DNA from: Emergencia timonensis
GTDB lineage: Bacteria > Bacillota > Clostridia > Peptostreptococcales > Anaerovoracaceae
NCBI RefSeq assembly: GCF_900086585.1
Contig: NZ_FLKM01000008.1
Span: forward strand, 1,116,001-1,180,000
Reading direction: 5' to 3'
DNA: 64,000 nucleotides
Part shown: positions 7,481 to 16,536 of the stretch, one piece after another
Numbering within the stretch: the first letter of the stretch is position 1
Layout: each line of letters begins with the position of its first letter
Made by a program: the position numbers and the translations under genes
The notes under the pieces: model-generated
Databases searched by the model: none
Seen by the model: only the letters and a program-made list of their open reading frames with translations
Told to the model about the DNA's origin: nothing

Positions 7481-10459
7481 ATGTTTAAAATTAAGAAGTA
7501 CGTTTACAGAGTTTTGACTGTTGCGTTAGCACTTTTGGTGATGCTGAACACGTCGGCGATTGGCGTGCTGGCAGAGAGCAGCGGTTCAAGGGAGGTAACA
7601 CCAGGAGAAAATGATTATGAGTTTTTGGGTGGGACGATTACTGGACTGAAGACAACCTATTTGAATGGACTGACTGACGAACAGAAGCAGAACATTAGAC
7701 TGGAGATACCAGGAGAAATTAATGGGGAGAAGGTTACTGCGATAGGGAATAGTGCGTTTGTGTTGTTTTATGGTGATTTAGCTTCTCAAAAGTATAAAGA
7801 TTGTAATTTCACTAAATTAGATTTTACTAACGCTAAGTATTTAAAAAGCATTGGCAAAAATGCTTTTTATGATTGCAAGATATCAGGATCTTTGACCTTT
7901 CCAAATAGTTTGACTACAATTGGAGAAAACGCATTTAGGCAATCGAACAGCTTTAATGGAATTTCTGGTTCTTTGTGTTTTTCTTCTAATATAACTTTAA
8001 TAGGGAAGTGCGCATTTTCTTACCAAAGTGGTTTAGAGAAAATTGATTTATCAAACTGCAATAAGTTGCAAAGTTTGCCAGATTCAGTATTTCGGTATAC
8101 AGGAATAAAGGGAGTGCTGCGATTACCAGACAGCTTACAACAAATTGGAAGTACCACTTTTGGATCAACGCAGTTAACAACAGTATATTTGCCTAAAAAG
8201 ATAGCAGATAATATCCTTGTATCGGCATCTTCCTTTCAAAGCAGTTCAAGTATTAAAAATATTATTTGTAGAGACAAGGATGACTATGTCTCAGTTAAAA
8301 ATAAGCTCTCTGATTCGAATAGCAAAAATGCTGTGACCTATCCTGTCATAGTCAATTTTGATGATGGAAACGGTGGGTATTATGAACGCAAAAAATGTTT
8401 ATATGGTAGACCATTTAGTTACGTTGAAGGAAATGATGGAACTTGGAGTGAGAATAAAGACTATAAGTTTCCGGCTATACGTGGCACACAAAGTGGTGAA
8501 AAAGCATGGGCGGAAAATCCATCTAGTTTGCTTCCAATGAAAGAAACAGATAAGATAAGCGGGGATACTTTGTATGCGATTAATAAACTGGAAGATCCGG
8601 TTATTGAGTATGGAGAAGGTATAGATAAAACCTATGACGGAGAAACAAACGTATTGAATGTAGTGGCGAAGCATTCCAATGCGAAAAAACTAGCGGAGGC
8701 AAAGGTAAATCAGGATGTAGTATTTTATTATACTTGGAGCTGGGATACTATAAACGCGACCCCTGCGGTAGAACAAGGCTTTGATATAAATAGTCTTGAC
8801 ATGGGAGCTGACGTACGTGCACCCTATGGTATTTGCTGTTGTGTAAGAGTACAGGCGTGTGTACTAATGTATAATGATGTGGGGAAAAAGGTGGCGCATG
8901 TTTTTTATCAGGAGGACCATGAGTTTCTAGTTAATCTCCGCCAAGCTGAATCAACGGTTAACCCAAATGTAACATCAGGTGTGTACAAAATGTCCGAAGG
9001 TCAGACTACGCTTCCTGAGATACAACTTTCTGCTGGCGATACTCCCGGAACGATTGCATGGGACGCAGACCAAACTTTGAAAGAGGGGTTCGGGATATAC
9101 ACGTGGACATTTACGCCCGAGCCTAATGGAGTAGATAACAATACGACGAGTAACTTTAAAGTAACAAAAGGTCAGGTAGAACTGTATGCCACGACAAAAG
9201 ATGTGGACACAAAATCTTTAGAAGACAAAATTGATGATATTCCGGAAATTTCGGAAGAAAAGCCTGTGACTGAAGAAGAGAAGGACAAAATTTTAGACGC
9301 TTATTTTGCCTATGAGTCGTCAGAAGAAAATGTAAAAGAAAAAGTTTCTGAAGAAAAACTGGAGAAAATATATGACGCAATAAGCAAGCTTCCTCAAGTA
9401 GAGACTGCAGCCGAAGGATTACAGCTGGTTAATGAAAAAGATCTCTTGAAAAACATGACATCAAAGGATGCGGCGGCAATTAAAGACCAAGAAAAGGCTA
9501 AATGTACGATAAAAGTTGTCTCAAATAAAGAGACACCAGATGAACAAATAACTGACGCAATAAAACTGGCTGCTGGCAGCGAGGCAAAGATTGGGGAACA
9601 CTTTGACGTCAAGGTTGCAAAAATTATTGAAAATGGTGCAAACCCTACGACTGAAGATTTGACCACCGTAAAAATACCTTTAAATCTGGTCTTTGATGTA
9701 CCGGAAGTCCTTCAATCTTCGAATCGCAAATTCTTTATCATCCGGGCTCACAAAGATGCGAATGGCACGATCACTGCAGAGAAGCTCGAAGACGAAGATA
9801 CGAACCCTGCAACGATCACTGTAACCAGCGATAAATTTTCAACCTATGCAATCGCTTATACAGAAGAGGAATCTTCGAGCGGCAGCTCCGGAGGCAATTC
9901 TTACGTCTACAATATATCCGCTTCTGCCAGCGAACACGGCGCAATCACTCCAGAGGGCAAAGTTTCCGCATACTATGGCAGCGCTAAAACTTTTAGCTTT
10001 ACACCAGACGAAGGTTACAAGGTTGCAGACGTTATTGTGGACGGTGTCAGCGTGGGTGCGGTTTCTTCTTACACCTTTGATAATATAGTAAAGGCACACA
10101 CCATATCGGTCACTTTCGAGCCGATTGCAGACGATCAAGATAGAATTATCAATGGCATCAAGGCAACGACCATCAAAGCGTCTTCCGCCGCAAAGAAGGG
10201 CTCTATCACCATCAAATGGAAGAAATCCGCAGGATTCAAGATGGACTATTTCCAAGTGTTCCGTTCGACAAAGATGAACAGCGGGTATGGCAACAAGGCT
10301 TTCTATACCACCAAGACAGGAACGCAGAAGAGCTATAAAAATACCAAAAAACTCAGAAAAGGCACCCGCTACTATTATAAAGTCAGAGGTGTCAGAACCA
10401 TCTACGGCGTCAAAGTCTATACCAAATGGTCCAATAAGGCCATCAGAATCGCAAAATAA
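7481..10459 (+). CDS. Secreted BspA-type leucine-rich-repeat surface protein
   Basis: 992-residue exported protein, probably a surface adhesin. A signal peptide is followed by BspA/LRR_5-like repeats around residues 75-240 (AIGNSAF, SIGKNAF, TIGENAF, LIGKCAF, PDSLQQIGS), a long acidic middle region, an InlB-B/bacterial-repeat-like unit near 805-880 (SEHGAITPEGKV, FTPDEGYKV), and a C-terminal fibronectin-like domain nearly identical to that of the protein at 792-3920. The start is odd: AGGAG ends at 7480, directly against the ATG at 7481, and a TAG at 7475 blocks any earlier start. Initiation at the ATT codon at 7490, 9 bases from the AGGAG, is possible. Expression is under a c-di-GMP-I riboswitch. 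Confidence 0.85.
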   Translation: MFKIKKYVYRVLTVALALLVMLNTSAIGVLAESSGSREVTPGENDYEFLGGTITGLKTTYLNGLTDEQKQNIRLEIPGEINGEKVTAIGNSAFVLFYGDLASQKYKDCNFTKLDFTNAKYLKSIGKNAFYDCKISGSLTFPNSLTTIGENAFRQSNSFNGISGSLCFSSNITLIGKCAFSYQSGLEKIDLSNCNKLQSLPDSVFRYTGIKGVLRLPDSLQQIGSTTFGSTQLTTVYLPKKIADNILVSASSFQSSSSIKNIICRDKDDYVSVKNKLSDSNSKNAVTYPVIVNFDDGNGGYYERKKCLYGRPFSYVEGNDGTWSENKDYKFPAIRGTQSGEKAWAENPSSLLPMKETDKISGDTLYAINKLEDPVIEYGEGIDKTYDGETNVLNVVAKHSNAKKLAEAKVNQDVVFYYTWSWDTINATPAVEQGFDINSLDMGADVRAPYGICCCVRVQACVLMYNDVGKKVAHVFYQEDHEFLVNLRQAESTVNPNVTSGVYKMSEGQTTLPEIQLSAGDTPGTIAWDADQTLKEGFGIYTWTFTPEPNGVDNNTTSNFKVTKGQVELYATTKDVDTKSLEDKIDDIPEISEEKPVTEEEKDKILDAYFAYESSEENVKEKVSEEKLEKIYDAISKLPQVETAAEGLQLVNEKDLLKNMTSKDAAAIKDQEKAKCTIKVVSNKETPDEQITDAIKLAAGSEAKIGEHFDVKVAKIIENGANPTTEDLTTVKIPLNLVFDVPEVLQSSNRKFFIIRAHKDANGTITAEKLEDEDTNPATITVTSDKFSTYAIAYTEEESSSGSSGGNSYVYNISASASEHGAITPEGKVSAYYGSAKTFSFTPDEGYKVADVIVDGVSVGAVSSYTFDNIVKAHTISVTFEPIADDQDRIINGIKATTIKASSAAKKGSITIKWKKSAGFKMDYFQVFRSTKMNSGYGNKAFYTTKTGTQKSYKNTKKLRKGTRYYYKVRGVRTIYGVKVYTKWSNKAIRIAK

Positions 10460-10466
10460 GCGCAGC

Positions 10467-10507
10467 AAAACCAGTCATAGCTCACCTAGAGCGTGGCTGG
10501 TTTTTCC
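10467..10507 (+). terminator. Intrinsic terminator after the LRR surface protein
   Basis: AAAACCAG at 10467-10474 pairs with CTGGTTTT around an inner GCTC/GAGC stem, followed by a T-run from 10501. It ends the riboswitch 2 transcript. Confidence 0.8.
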
Positions 10508-10661
10508 TTTCCGCTCCCAACTGCTGCCAGGGGTTTACAGAAATATATCAAAAACGTACAAAATAAGTTCAAAAAATGACGTGAAGCTGTAATTCCCTTG
10601 TATTCCCCATACAGCGATGTTATCTTTATTGGAAAGGAAGACGAGGAGGTGAGGAGCGGGA

Positions 10662-11657
10662 ATGAAACTTTTTGAAAATAATTATCGGAGCAGATTCAAA
10701 CTGACCAGTGACCAGGTGTTTTACTGGGTCTACGGTATGGACACAGAAGAATCGAAACGGGCGCTGATCGCGCTGCTCAATGTGGTTCTGGACAGGAAGG
10801 ACGACCCCATTATCGAGGTCAGACTCCTGAACCCGGTCCAGAAGGGCTTTGTCATCGGCGACAAGCCCACCGTCATGGACATCAAGTGCGAGACGTCATC
10901 GGGCGAACTGATCGACGTGGAGATGCAGAATGGCAGACTGCCATTCTATCCAGAGCGTTCGCTCTTTTATGGCGGAAAAATGGTGAATTCGGCATTGGAA
11001 GAAGGGGAAGACTATGATAAAATGAAGAAAAGCATAGTCATCTCCTTTGTGGACAGGGTACTCTTTCCAGACATACCGGGCATCCATACGAGGTTCCTGG
11101 TCAAAGAGGAAGATACAGGCCATCCGCTGACCGACAGGCTTGCCATGCACTTTGTGGAACTGGGCAAAGTTTCGGCAGACAGGCCGGTGGAGGAACTGGA
11201 TCCCTTGGAGAGGTTTGCAGCCTACATGAAATACTGCAGCGACCCGCAGATGGAGGACTATGTGAACCAGCTGTTGGACAGCGGGGAGGAGGCGGTTCAG
11301 ATGTCAGAACATGTATATAAGAAGGTGACCGAAAGCGATCTTGCAAGGGAGATGCTGGAACGGGAAGAGAAGGCTGCACATGATATAGCGACCATGAAGG
11401 TCCATGCCCGCAGGGAAGGCCTTGCAGAAGGAAGAGCAGAAGGAAGAACGGAAGGAAGAGCAGAAGGAAGAACGGAAGGAAGAGCAGAAGGAAGAATGGA
11501 AGGAAGAGCAGAAGGTATTGTCACAGGCGTTCAACAGATGAAACAAGCGCTCGGTCTTTCAGCTAAGGGGAAAACACCAGAGGAAATTGCCACAGAGCTT
11601 AATCTGTCGATAGAAATCGTCAGAGATATGCTGGATTTGGAGGCTGTCATAGAGTGA
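10662..11657 (+). CDS. Rpn-family / PD-(D/E)XK transposase-like nuclease
   Basis: 331-residue protein of the Rpn (recombination-promoting nuclease, 'PD-(D/E)XK nuclease family transposase') group, often multicopy in Firmicutes. The catalytic pattern is visible as D in PTVMDIKC followed by ELIDVEMQ (D...ExQ) near residues 70-90. The C-terminal third has eight in-frame four-residue repeats (A/T/M-EGR) encoded by 12-bp units, then a short helical tail (KTPEEIATELNLSIEIVRDML). Its GTGA junction with cca suggests shared translation, though a functional link is unlikely. The repeat makes the length prone to change without frameshift. Confidence 0.85.
   Translation: MKLFENNYRSRFKLTSDQVFYWVYGMDTEESKRALIALLNVVLDRKDDPIIEVRLLNPVQKGFVIGDKPTVMDIKCETSSGELIDVEMQNGRLPFYPERSLFYGGKMVNSALEEGEDYDKMKKSIVISFVDRVLFPDIPGIHTRFLVKEEDTGHPLTDRLAMHFVELGKVSADRPVEELDPLERFAAYMKYCSDPQMEDYVNQLLDSGEEAVQMSEHVYKKVTESDLAREMLEREEKAAHDIATMKVHARREGLAEGRAEGRTEGRAEGRTEGRAEGRMEGRAEGIVTGVQQMKQALGLSAKGKTPEEIATELNLSIEIVRDMLDLEAVIE
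11424..11519 (+). repeat. 12-bp tandem repeat inside the Rpn nuclease gene
   Basis: Eight consecutive 12-bp units of the form GCAGAAGGAAGA / ACGGAAGGAAGA / ATGGAAGGAAGA, the last degenerate. Each unit encodes xEGR. The near-pure purine strand and multiple-of-three unit favour in-frame expansion and contraction. Confidence 0.95.
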
Positions 11658-12808
11658 ACATCAATATACCGGATTACGTAAACAGTGCTTTGTTGGCTTT
11701 GGAGAATGCAGGTCATCAAGGCTTTATTGTCGGTGGCTGCGTCAGAGACGCTTTGATGGGAAAAAAACCAGCAGATTGGGATGTCTGCACTTCGGCAAAG
11801 CCGGAGCAGATCAAAGACGCTTTTAGTGGCTATAAGACTATCGACATCGGAATGAAGCATGGGACTGTGGCAGTTTTGACCAGCGGCGGTTCAGTAGAAA
11901 TCACTACTTACCGCATTGACGGAGAGTATCTGGACAACCGCCATCCTCAAAAAGTAGTGTTCACAGACGATTTGACAGAGGATCTGGCGCGCAGAGATTT
12001 CACCATGAACGCCATCGCTTATCACCCGAAAGACGGATTGCGGGACCCTTTTGATGGACAAAAGGCCATTGCGAACAGGCTGATCCGATGCGTGGGAGAG
12101 CCTGTAAAGCGATTTGAAGAAGATTCTTTGCGTATTCTGCGGGGATTGCGATTCGCATCTGTTCTGGGCTTTCAGATTGAAAAGGGGAGTGCAGAGGCTA
12201 TGAGGCAGTGTGCAGAACGGATCAGAAAGGTATCTGCGGAACGAATCAACGTAGAACTATCGAAGCTGATTCTGGGAAGTTCTGCCGATAAGGTTCTACA
12301 GGAATTTGGGGACATCATCAAAATAGCTGCACCGGGATTAAGGGCAGTGTCAGTGTGCCATGCTCCAAAGAAATTACCAGTACGCCTGGCGATGTTGTTT
12401 CCAGAAAAGACAGAGGCTGCGCTGCGCCAGCTGAAATATGATAATCATACCATCAAAACAGCGGCGGTGGTGGCAGGTTTATTGCGAGAAGCACCGCCAG
12501 AGGGGGGATTCGCAGTCAAAAAACTTTTATATCGCCATGGCGAAGAGATAAGCAGAATGTATTTTGAAACCTTGGGCAGACTTCCAGAACTTGAAGAAAT
12601 TTTGCAGTCAGGACAGTGCTACAGCGTCGGACAGCTGGCGGTAAATGGCAGGGACTTGATTGCTGCGGGGATAGAACCGGGCAAGGCTATCGGTGAGAGT
12701 TTAGAGTATCTTCTGCAGGCGGTTATGAAAGGGAAAGTGGAGAACGACAAAGAGCAGCTTCTGCAGACCGTTCTAAAAGAAGCGTTCTCATTACCACAAA
12801 AATATTGA
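11654..12808 (+). CDS. cca: CCA tRNA nucleotidyltransferase / poly(A) polymerase family
   Basis: 384-residue class II nucleotidyltransferase that adds or repairs the 3' CCA of tRNAs. The head domain has GGCVRDALMGK and the metal-binding DxD in ADWDVCT. It is followed by RRDFTMNAIAY, the neck motif EDSLRILRGLRFA and ERINVELSKLI. The length fits the short bacterial form without an HD domain. Translation starts at GTG 11654, overlapping the stop of the upstream nuclease gene, with GGAGG about 11 bases upstream. Confidence 0.92.
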   Translation: MNINIPDYVNSALLALENAGHQGFIVGGCVRDALMGKKPADWDVCTSAKPEQIKDAFSGYKTIDIGMKHGTVAVLTSGGSVEITTYRIDGEYLDNRHPQKVVFTDDLTEDLARRDFTMNAIAYHPKDGLRDPFDGQKAIANRLIRCVGEPVKRFEEDSLRILRGLRFASVLGFQIEKGSAEAMRQCAERIRKVSAERINVELSKLILGSSADKVLQEFGDIIKIAAPGLRAVSVCHAPKKLPVRLAMLFPEKTEAALRQLKYDNHTIKTAAVVAGLLREAPPEGGFAVKKLLYRHGEEISRMYFETLGRLPELEEILQSGQCYSVGQLAVNGRDLIAAGIEPGKAIGESLEYLLQAVMKGKVENDKEQLLQTVLKEAFSLPQKY

Positions 12809-12940
12809 TGTAGAGGTGCTGCGCAGGCAGATAATGTGCATTGCGAAGTGCCTTGATTTCAATCCCTTTTTTATATTGCATTGATAATCCTGACTTAGTT
12901 TGCAAATAATGAATGCAGTAGAAAGAAAGGGAAAATTACT

Positions 12941-13606
12941 ATGCAGAGAAAATCAAAAACATATTTCATCGTGACAGGGATGTTATTCCTGTCGTTTATC
13001 ATCTTTACCGTTTTGGTGAAAATCATCGACGTAAAACCCATCGGTCCGCGAGGATCTGAAGTGGGGTTTGCAACAATCAACCATTTTTTCTTTCAACACC
13101 TGGGAACGAGCCGCCTCTGGTATGTTGTTACCAGCTGGCTTGGTTTTGTGGCGGTGGCGGTCATCTTTGCCTTTGCCATACTGGGTTTGGTGCAGCTCAT
13201 TAGAAGACGAACCCTCCAAAAGGTAGACGAGAGGATTTTGCTGCTGGGGGGATTCTACTTTATTGTATTAATCGTGTATGCGGTTTTTGAATTTCTCGTC
13301 ATCAATTACAGGCCAGTGATTTTGACGGAGGAACTAGAAGCGTCTTATCCGTCGTCTCATACCATGCTTATCATCTGCGTCATGGTTACTGCGATGATGC
13401 AGATGCATCACTACCTGAAAGAGAAAAGAGGATGGCTGGCAGCAGGTGATGCAGCGGCCGTTTTCGTCATAGGACTGACTGTAGTTGGTCGGCTTCTGTC
13501 AGGCGTCCACTGGTTTACTGACATCTTTGCCAGTATGATACTATCGTCGGCGCTCATTACGCTCTACGTGGCGGCACTGAAATATATAGAAGAAAAAGAC
13601 TGCTGA
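12941..13606 (+). CDS. PAP2-type membrane phosphatase
   Basis: 221-residue membrane protein with about six hydrophobic segments, of the PAP2 (lipid phosphate / undecaprenyl pyrophosphatase-like) superfamily. Motif 2 (YPSSHTML) and motif 3 (GRLLSGVHWFTDI) with the catalytic histidines are present, and NYRPVI carries the Arg-Pro of motif 1. The usual lysine seven residues before that arginine is not seen. The substrate is probably a polyprenyl or lipid phosphate at the outer membrane face; this is inferred from the family. Start is supported by AAAGAAAGGG upstream. Confidence 0.85.
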   Translation: MQRKSKTYFIVTGMLFLSFIIFTVLVKIIDVKPIGPRGSEVGFATINHFFFQHLGTSRLWYVVTSWLGFVAVAVIFAFAILGLVQLIRRRTLQKVDERILLLGGFYFIVLIVYAVFEFLVINYRPVILTEELEASYPSSHTMLIICVMVTAMMQMHHYLKEKRGWLAAGDAAAVFVIGLTVVGRLLSGVHWFTDIFASMILSSALITLYVAALKYIEEKDC

Positions 13607-13622
13607 GATAGCAGTCTTTTTG
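13593..13622. terminator. Bidirectional terminator between convergent genes
   Basis: AAAAAGACTGCT pairs with AGCAGTCTTTTT (12 bp, five-base loop). It overlaps the end of the PAP2 gene and serves the plus strand; the A-run gives a T-run on the minus strand for the convergent AIM24 gene. Confidence 0.85.
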
Positions 13623-13631
13623 GTGGCGTCT

Positions 13632-14312
13632 TTAGTTGGATGTCGGAATAAACGGCCTTACAGCGCCTGCAACTACGTTGATTGGCATAGTCTGTAAGAT
13701 GATTTTTCCAGGACCTTTGACGACTGTGTTGAATACGCCTTCTCCGCCGAAGAGCATATTCTTAACGCCAGGAACAGAAACGATTTCCATGGAACAAGTA
13801 GAGTCCATAGCGGCCAGATACCCAGTATCTACGACCATAGACTGGCCCGCTGCAAGATTGTATTCCACAGCATATCCGTCAATTTCTACAAAAACAGTAC
13901 CGTGACCTGACAATTTCTGCATAATAAAACCTTCGCCTCCAAAGAAGCCGGCACCGATTTTTTTCTGGAAGAAAATTGAAAGGTTTACGCTGGCCTCACT
14001 GGCAAGAAATGCGCTTTTCTGAACAATCATTTCCTTTCCTGGGGCGATATCAAAGACTTTGATGGAACCGGGAAAACAGGAGGCAAAGGCAATTTGACCC
14101 GGACCGCCTTGAGCAGTGTATCTGTTCTGAAAAAGGGTATCCCCTGAGAACATTCTGCCTAGAGCTTTTCCGATTCCGCCGTTGCTGGTGGTTTCCATCT
14201 TCATATTCGGTGTCATCCAGCTCATCGCTCCACTTTCTGTTATTAGGGCTTCACCTGAGTCCAAGTCACAGATTACTGCTGGTAATGGTTCTCCGACAAT
14301 TTTATAATTCAT
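13632..14312 (-). CDS. AIM24 / TIGR00266 family protein
   Basis: 226-residue protein of the AIM24 family, a beta-rich fold seen in many bacteria with no established biochemical role. Features are the N-terminal SGEALITESGAMSWM, many Gly-rich strands (GAGFFGGEGFIMQKLSG) and LFGGEGVFNTVVKGPG near the C-terminus. No signal peptide or membrane segment is seen, so it is probably cytoplasmic. It converges on the PAP2 gene and has its own leader of about 180 bases shared with the divergent glnS promoter region. Confidence 0.85.
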   Translation of the reverse strand: MNYKIVGEPLPAVICDLDSGEALITESGAMSWMTPNMKMETTSNGGIGKALGRMFSGDTLFQNRYTAQGGPGQIAFASCFPGSIKVFDIAPGKEMIVQKSAFLASEASVNLSIFFQKKIGAGFFGGEGFIMQKLSGHGTVFVEIDGYAVEYNLAAGQSMVVDTGYLAAMDSTCSMEIVSVPGVKNMLFGGEGVFNTVVKGPGKIILQTMPINVVAGAVRPFIPTSN

Positions 14313-14428
14313 AAACTTATCCTTTCTTTTTCGGGCAATACCTAATGTTAATTAAATTTTATCAGATGGCGGCATGGACTGTAAAGTAGTTTTGTATTGA
14401 GCTTTTGAAATTCCTAGTAAATTTTGTT

Positions 14429-14455
14429 TTGTAATTGGGCAATTTATGGTATACT
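14429..14455 (+). promoter_or_regulatory. Probable glnS promoter
   Basis: Extended -10 element TGGTATACT (14447-14455) with a weak -35 (TTGTAA or neighbouring TTTTGT) near 14427-14434. An AGGAGG-like site (TTGGAGGAA) precedes the ATG at 14500. Confidence 0.55.
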
Positions 14456-14499
14456 AACATATTATATGTACTAATACGAAGCATTTGGAGGAATTTTAA

Positions 14500-16146
14500 A
14501 TGAGTGAACCTGTTTCAACTAATTTTATTCATGCAATCATTGATAAAGATTTAGAAAAAAAAAAATATGGGGATAAAGTTTACACTAGATTCCCGCCAGA
14601 ACCAAACGGTTATCTGCACATCGGGCACGCCAAATCCATCTGCCTGAATTTTTCTACGGCAGCAAAATACGGCGGTAAGTGTAATCTGAGATATGACGAC
14701 ACCAATCCGGTCAAAGAAGATGTGGAGTATGTTGACTCCATCGAAGAAGACGTAAGATGGCTGGGCTGGCAATGGGACAAGCGCCTTTGGGCCTCCGACT
14801 ACTTTGATCAGATGTACGAGGCAGCGGTGGAACTGATTAAAAAGGGCAAGGCTTATGTCTGCAATCTTAACGCCGAAGAGATGAAGGAATATAGAGGGAC
14901 TTTGACCTGCGCCGGTAAAGAAAGCCCGTGCAGACAGCAGAGCGTAGAAGAGAACCTTAAGCTGTTTGAGGAGATGAAGGCTGGAAAATACGCCGATGGG
15001 GAACGCGTGCTCAGAGCAAAAATCGACATGTGCTCTCCGAACATCAACATGAGAGACCCTATCATTTATAGAATTGCGCATACAGAACATCACAATACAG
15101 GAAATAAATGGTGCATCTATCCGATGTACGATTTTGCCCATCCGATCGAAGACGCCATCGAGGGCATCACCCATTCCATCTGCACTTTGGAGTTCGAGGA
15201 TCACAGACCTCTGTATGACTGGGTTCTGAAAGAAGTCGGCTGGTGGGAGACACCGCCGCAGCAGATTGAATTTGCCCGCCTAAACATTACCAACACGGTG
15301 ATGAGCAAGCGCCACCTAAAAGCGCTAGTGGATGACGGGGTGGTTGACGGATGGGATGACCCGAGAATGCCGACCATCGCAGGCCTGCGCCGCCGCGGTT
15401 ATACGCCAGAAGCCATCCGCGATTTCTGCGAGAGGATCGGCGTGGCAAAATCCAACAGCACTGTCGAGGTTTCCCTGCTGGAGCACTGCGTGCGTGAAGA
15501 TCTCAAAGCCAAGGTGCCAAGCCGCAACGTCATCGAGAATCCGATCAAAGTGGTCATCACCAACTATCCAGAAGAGCGGACCGAGATGGTGGAACTTGAG
15601 AACAACAAGGAAGTGCCTGAAATGGGCACCCGCAAGATTCCGTTTTCCCGCGAGCTTTATGTGGACGGCGCCGACTTCATGGAAGTGCCGGTGAAGAAGT
15701 ATTTCCGCCTCTTCCCAGGCAACGAAGTCCGCTTCAAGGGCGCTTACTTCATCACATGTAACGACGTAGTGAAAAACGACGACGGCTCCATCAAAGAATT
15801 ACTCTGCACCTACGATCCAGAGACGAGAAGCGGCTCAGGCTTCGAAGGCCGCAAGGTGAAGGGCACCATTCATTTCGTGGATGCGAAGACTGCTGTGAAG
15901 GTGAAGATCAGAAACTATAACTATCTGATGATTGAAGACGAGAATGGCGAGTACGTCCTCTATCCAAATTCCGTCGAAGAAACCTGGGGCTACGCAGAAC
16001 CGTCTCTGGCTGAAGCTGCACCGGGCGAACGATTCCAGTTCTTCCGCCATGGCTACTATATTGCAGACAGCAAGCTGACCACGGCAGACGAGAAGGTCTT
16101 TAATCGAATCGTGGATTTGAAGAGCTCCTGGAAACCAAATAAATAA
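14500..16146 (+). CDS. glnS: Glutaminyl-tRNA synthetase
   Basis: 548-residue class I aminoacyl-tRNA synthetase that charges tRNA-Gln. Signature motifs are [15 protein letters not shown] (HIGH motif, residues ~32-46) and the KMSKS variant VMSKR near residue 268, followed by the two anticodon-binding beta-barrels. Many Firmicutes lack GlnRS and use Glu-tRNA amidotransferase, so its presence is a lineage marker. An 11-A homopolymer (14555-14565) encoding part of LEKKKYG is a possible slippage site. The gene is monocistronic, with a terminator directly after it. Confidence 0.95.
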   Translation: MSEPVSTNFIHAIIDKDLEKKKYGDKVYTRFPPEPNGYLHIGHAKSICLNFSTAAKYGGKCNLRYDDTNPVKEDVEYVDSIEEDVRWLGWQWDKRLWASDYFDQMYEAAVELIKKGKAYVCNLNAEEMKEYRGTLTCAGKESPCRQQSVEENLKLFEEMKAGKYADGERVLRAKIDMCSPNINMRDPIIYRIAHTEHHNTGNKWCIYPMYDFAHPIEDAIEGITHSICTLEFEDHRPLYDWVLKEVGWWETPPQQIEFARLNITNTVMSKRHLKALVDDGVVDGWDDPRMPTIAGLRRRGYTPEAIRDFCERIGVAKSNSTVEVSLLEHCVREDLKAKVPSRNVIENPIKVVITNYPEERTEMVELENNKEVPEMGTRKIPFSRELYVDGADFMEVPVKKYFRLFPGNEVRFKGAYFITCNDVVKNDDGSIKELLCTYDPETRSGSGFEGRKVKGTIHFVDAKTAVKVKIRNYNYLMIEDENGEYVLYPNSVEETWGYAEPSLAEAAPGERFQFFRHGYYIADSKLTTADEKVFNRIVDLKSSWKPNK

Positions 16147-16153
16147 AATATGT

Positions 16154-16184
16154 AAACTGTCGCACCACTGTGCGGCAGTTTTTC
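16154..16184 (+). terminator. Intrinsic terminator after glnS
   Basis: AAACTGTCGCAC pairs with GTGCGGCAGTTT (one G-T) around CACT, followed by TTTT. Confidence 0.9.
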
Positions 16185-16254
16185 TATTTAGAGGGCTTTT
16201 TATAGGGCTTTGATTTTGGAACATCAGGCGCAAAATACACTTTTTTCTATACAT

Positions 16255-16421
16255 AGCGCCGTTTTTTTGCCGAATTTGAAGGGATTCTCGATGTTTTGCG
16301 AGTGATTTAATTCTATGTAATAAGTTAACTCTGTATAAAATGATCAGTTTTTGTAGCAAATCCATACATTTGAGCAAGAGACTGCCTGCAGAGCAGACTC
16401 ACGCCAGCAAAAAACGGCGCT
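16255..16421. repeat. 167-bp segment bounded by ~15-bp inverted repeats
   Basis: AGCGCCGTTTTTTTGC at 16255-16270 is matched in inverse by GCAAAAAACGGCGCT at 16407-16421, differing by one base in the homopolymer. The interior has no coding potential. It could be a MITE-like remnant or a long-range hairpin. The remaining bases up to 16536 hold a short stem (CACCGGTAAA with TTTACGCCGGT) and the next gene's leader. Confidence 0.55.
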
Positions 16422-16536
16422 TGCACACCGGTAAAAGCCAATTTACGCCGGTTTGCCGAAAATTTGGAAAAGACATCGCATAATATATTGTAAAATAATT
16501 ACATTTATGGTATATTTAAGTATAGGAGGTGAGGCC

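Noticed and set aside
9839..10468. 209-codon open frame on the minus strand within the LRR surface protein gene
   Set aside because: It lies wholly opposite a well-supported gene, has no ribosome-binding site and no recognisable protein features.
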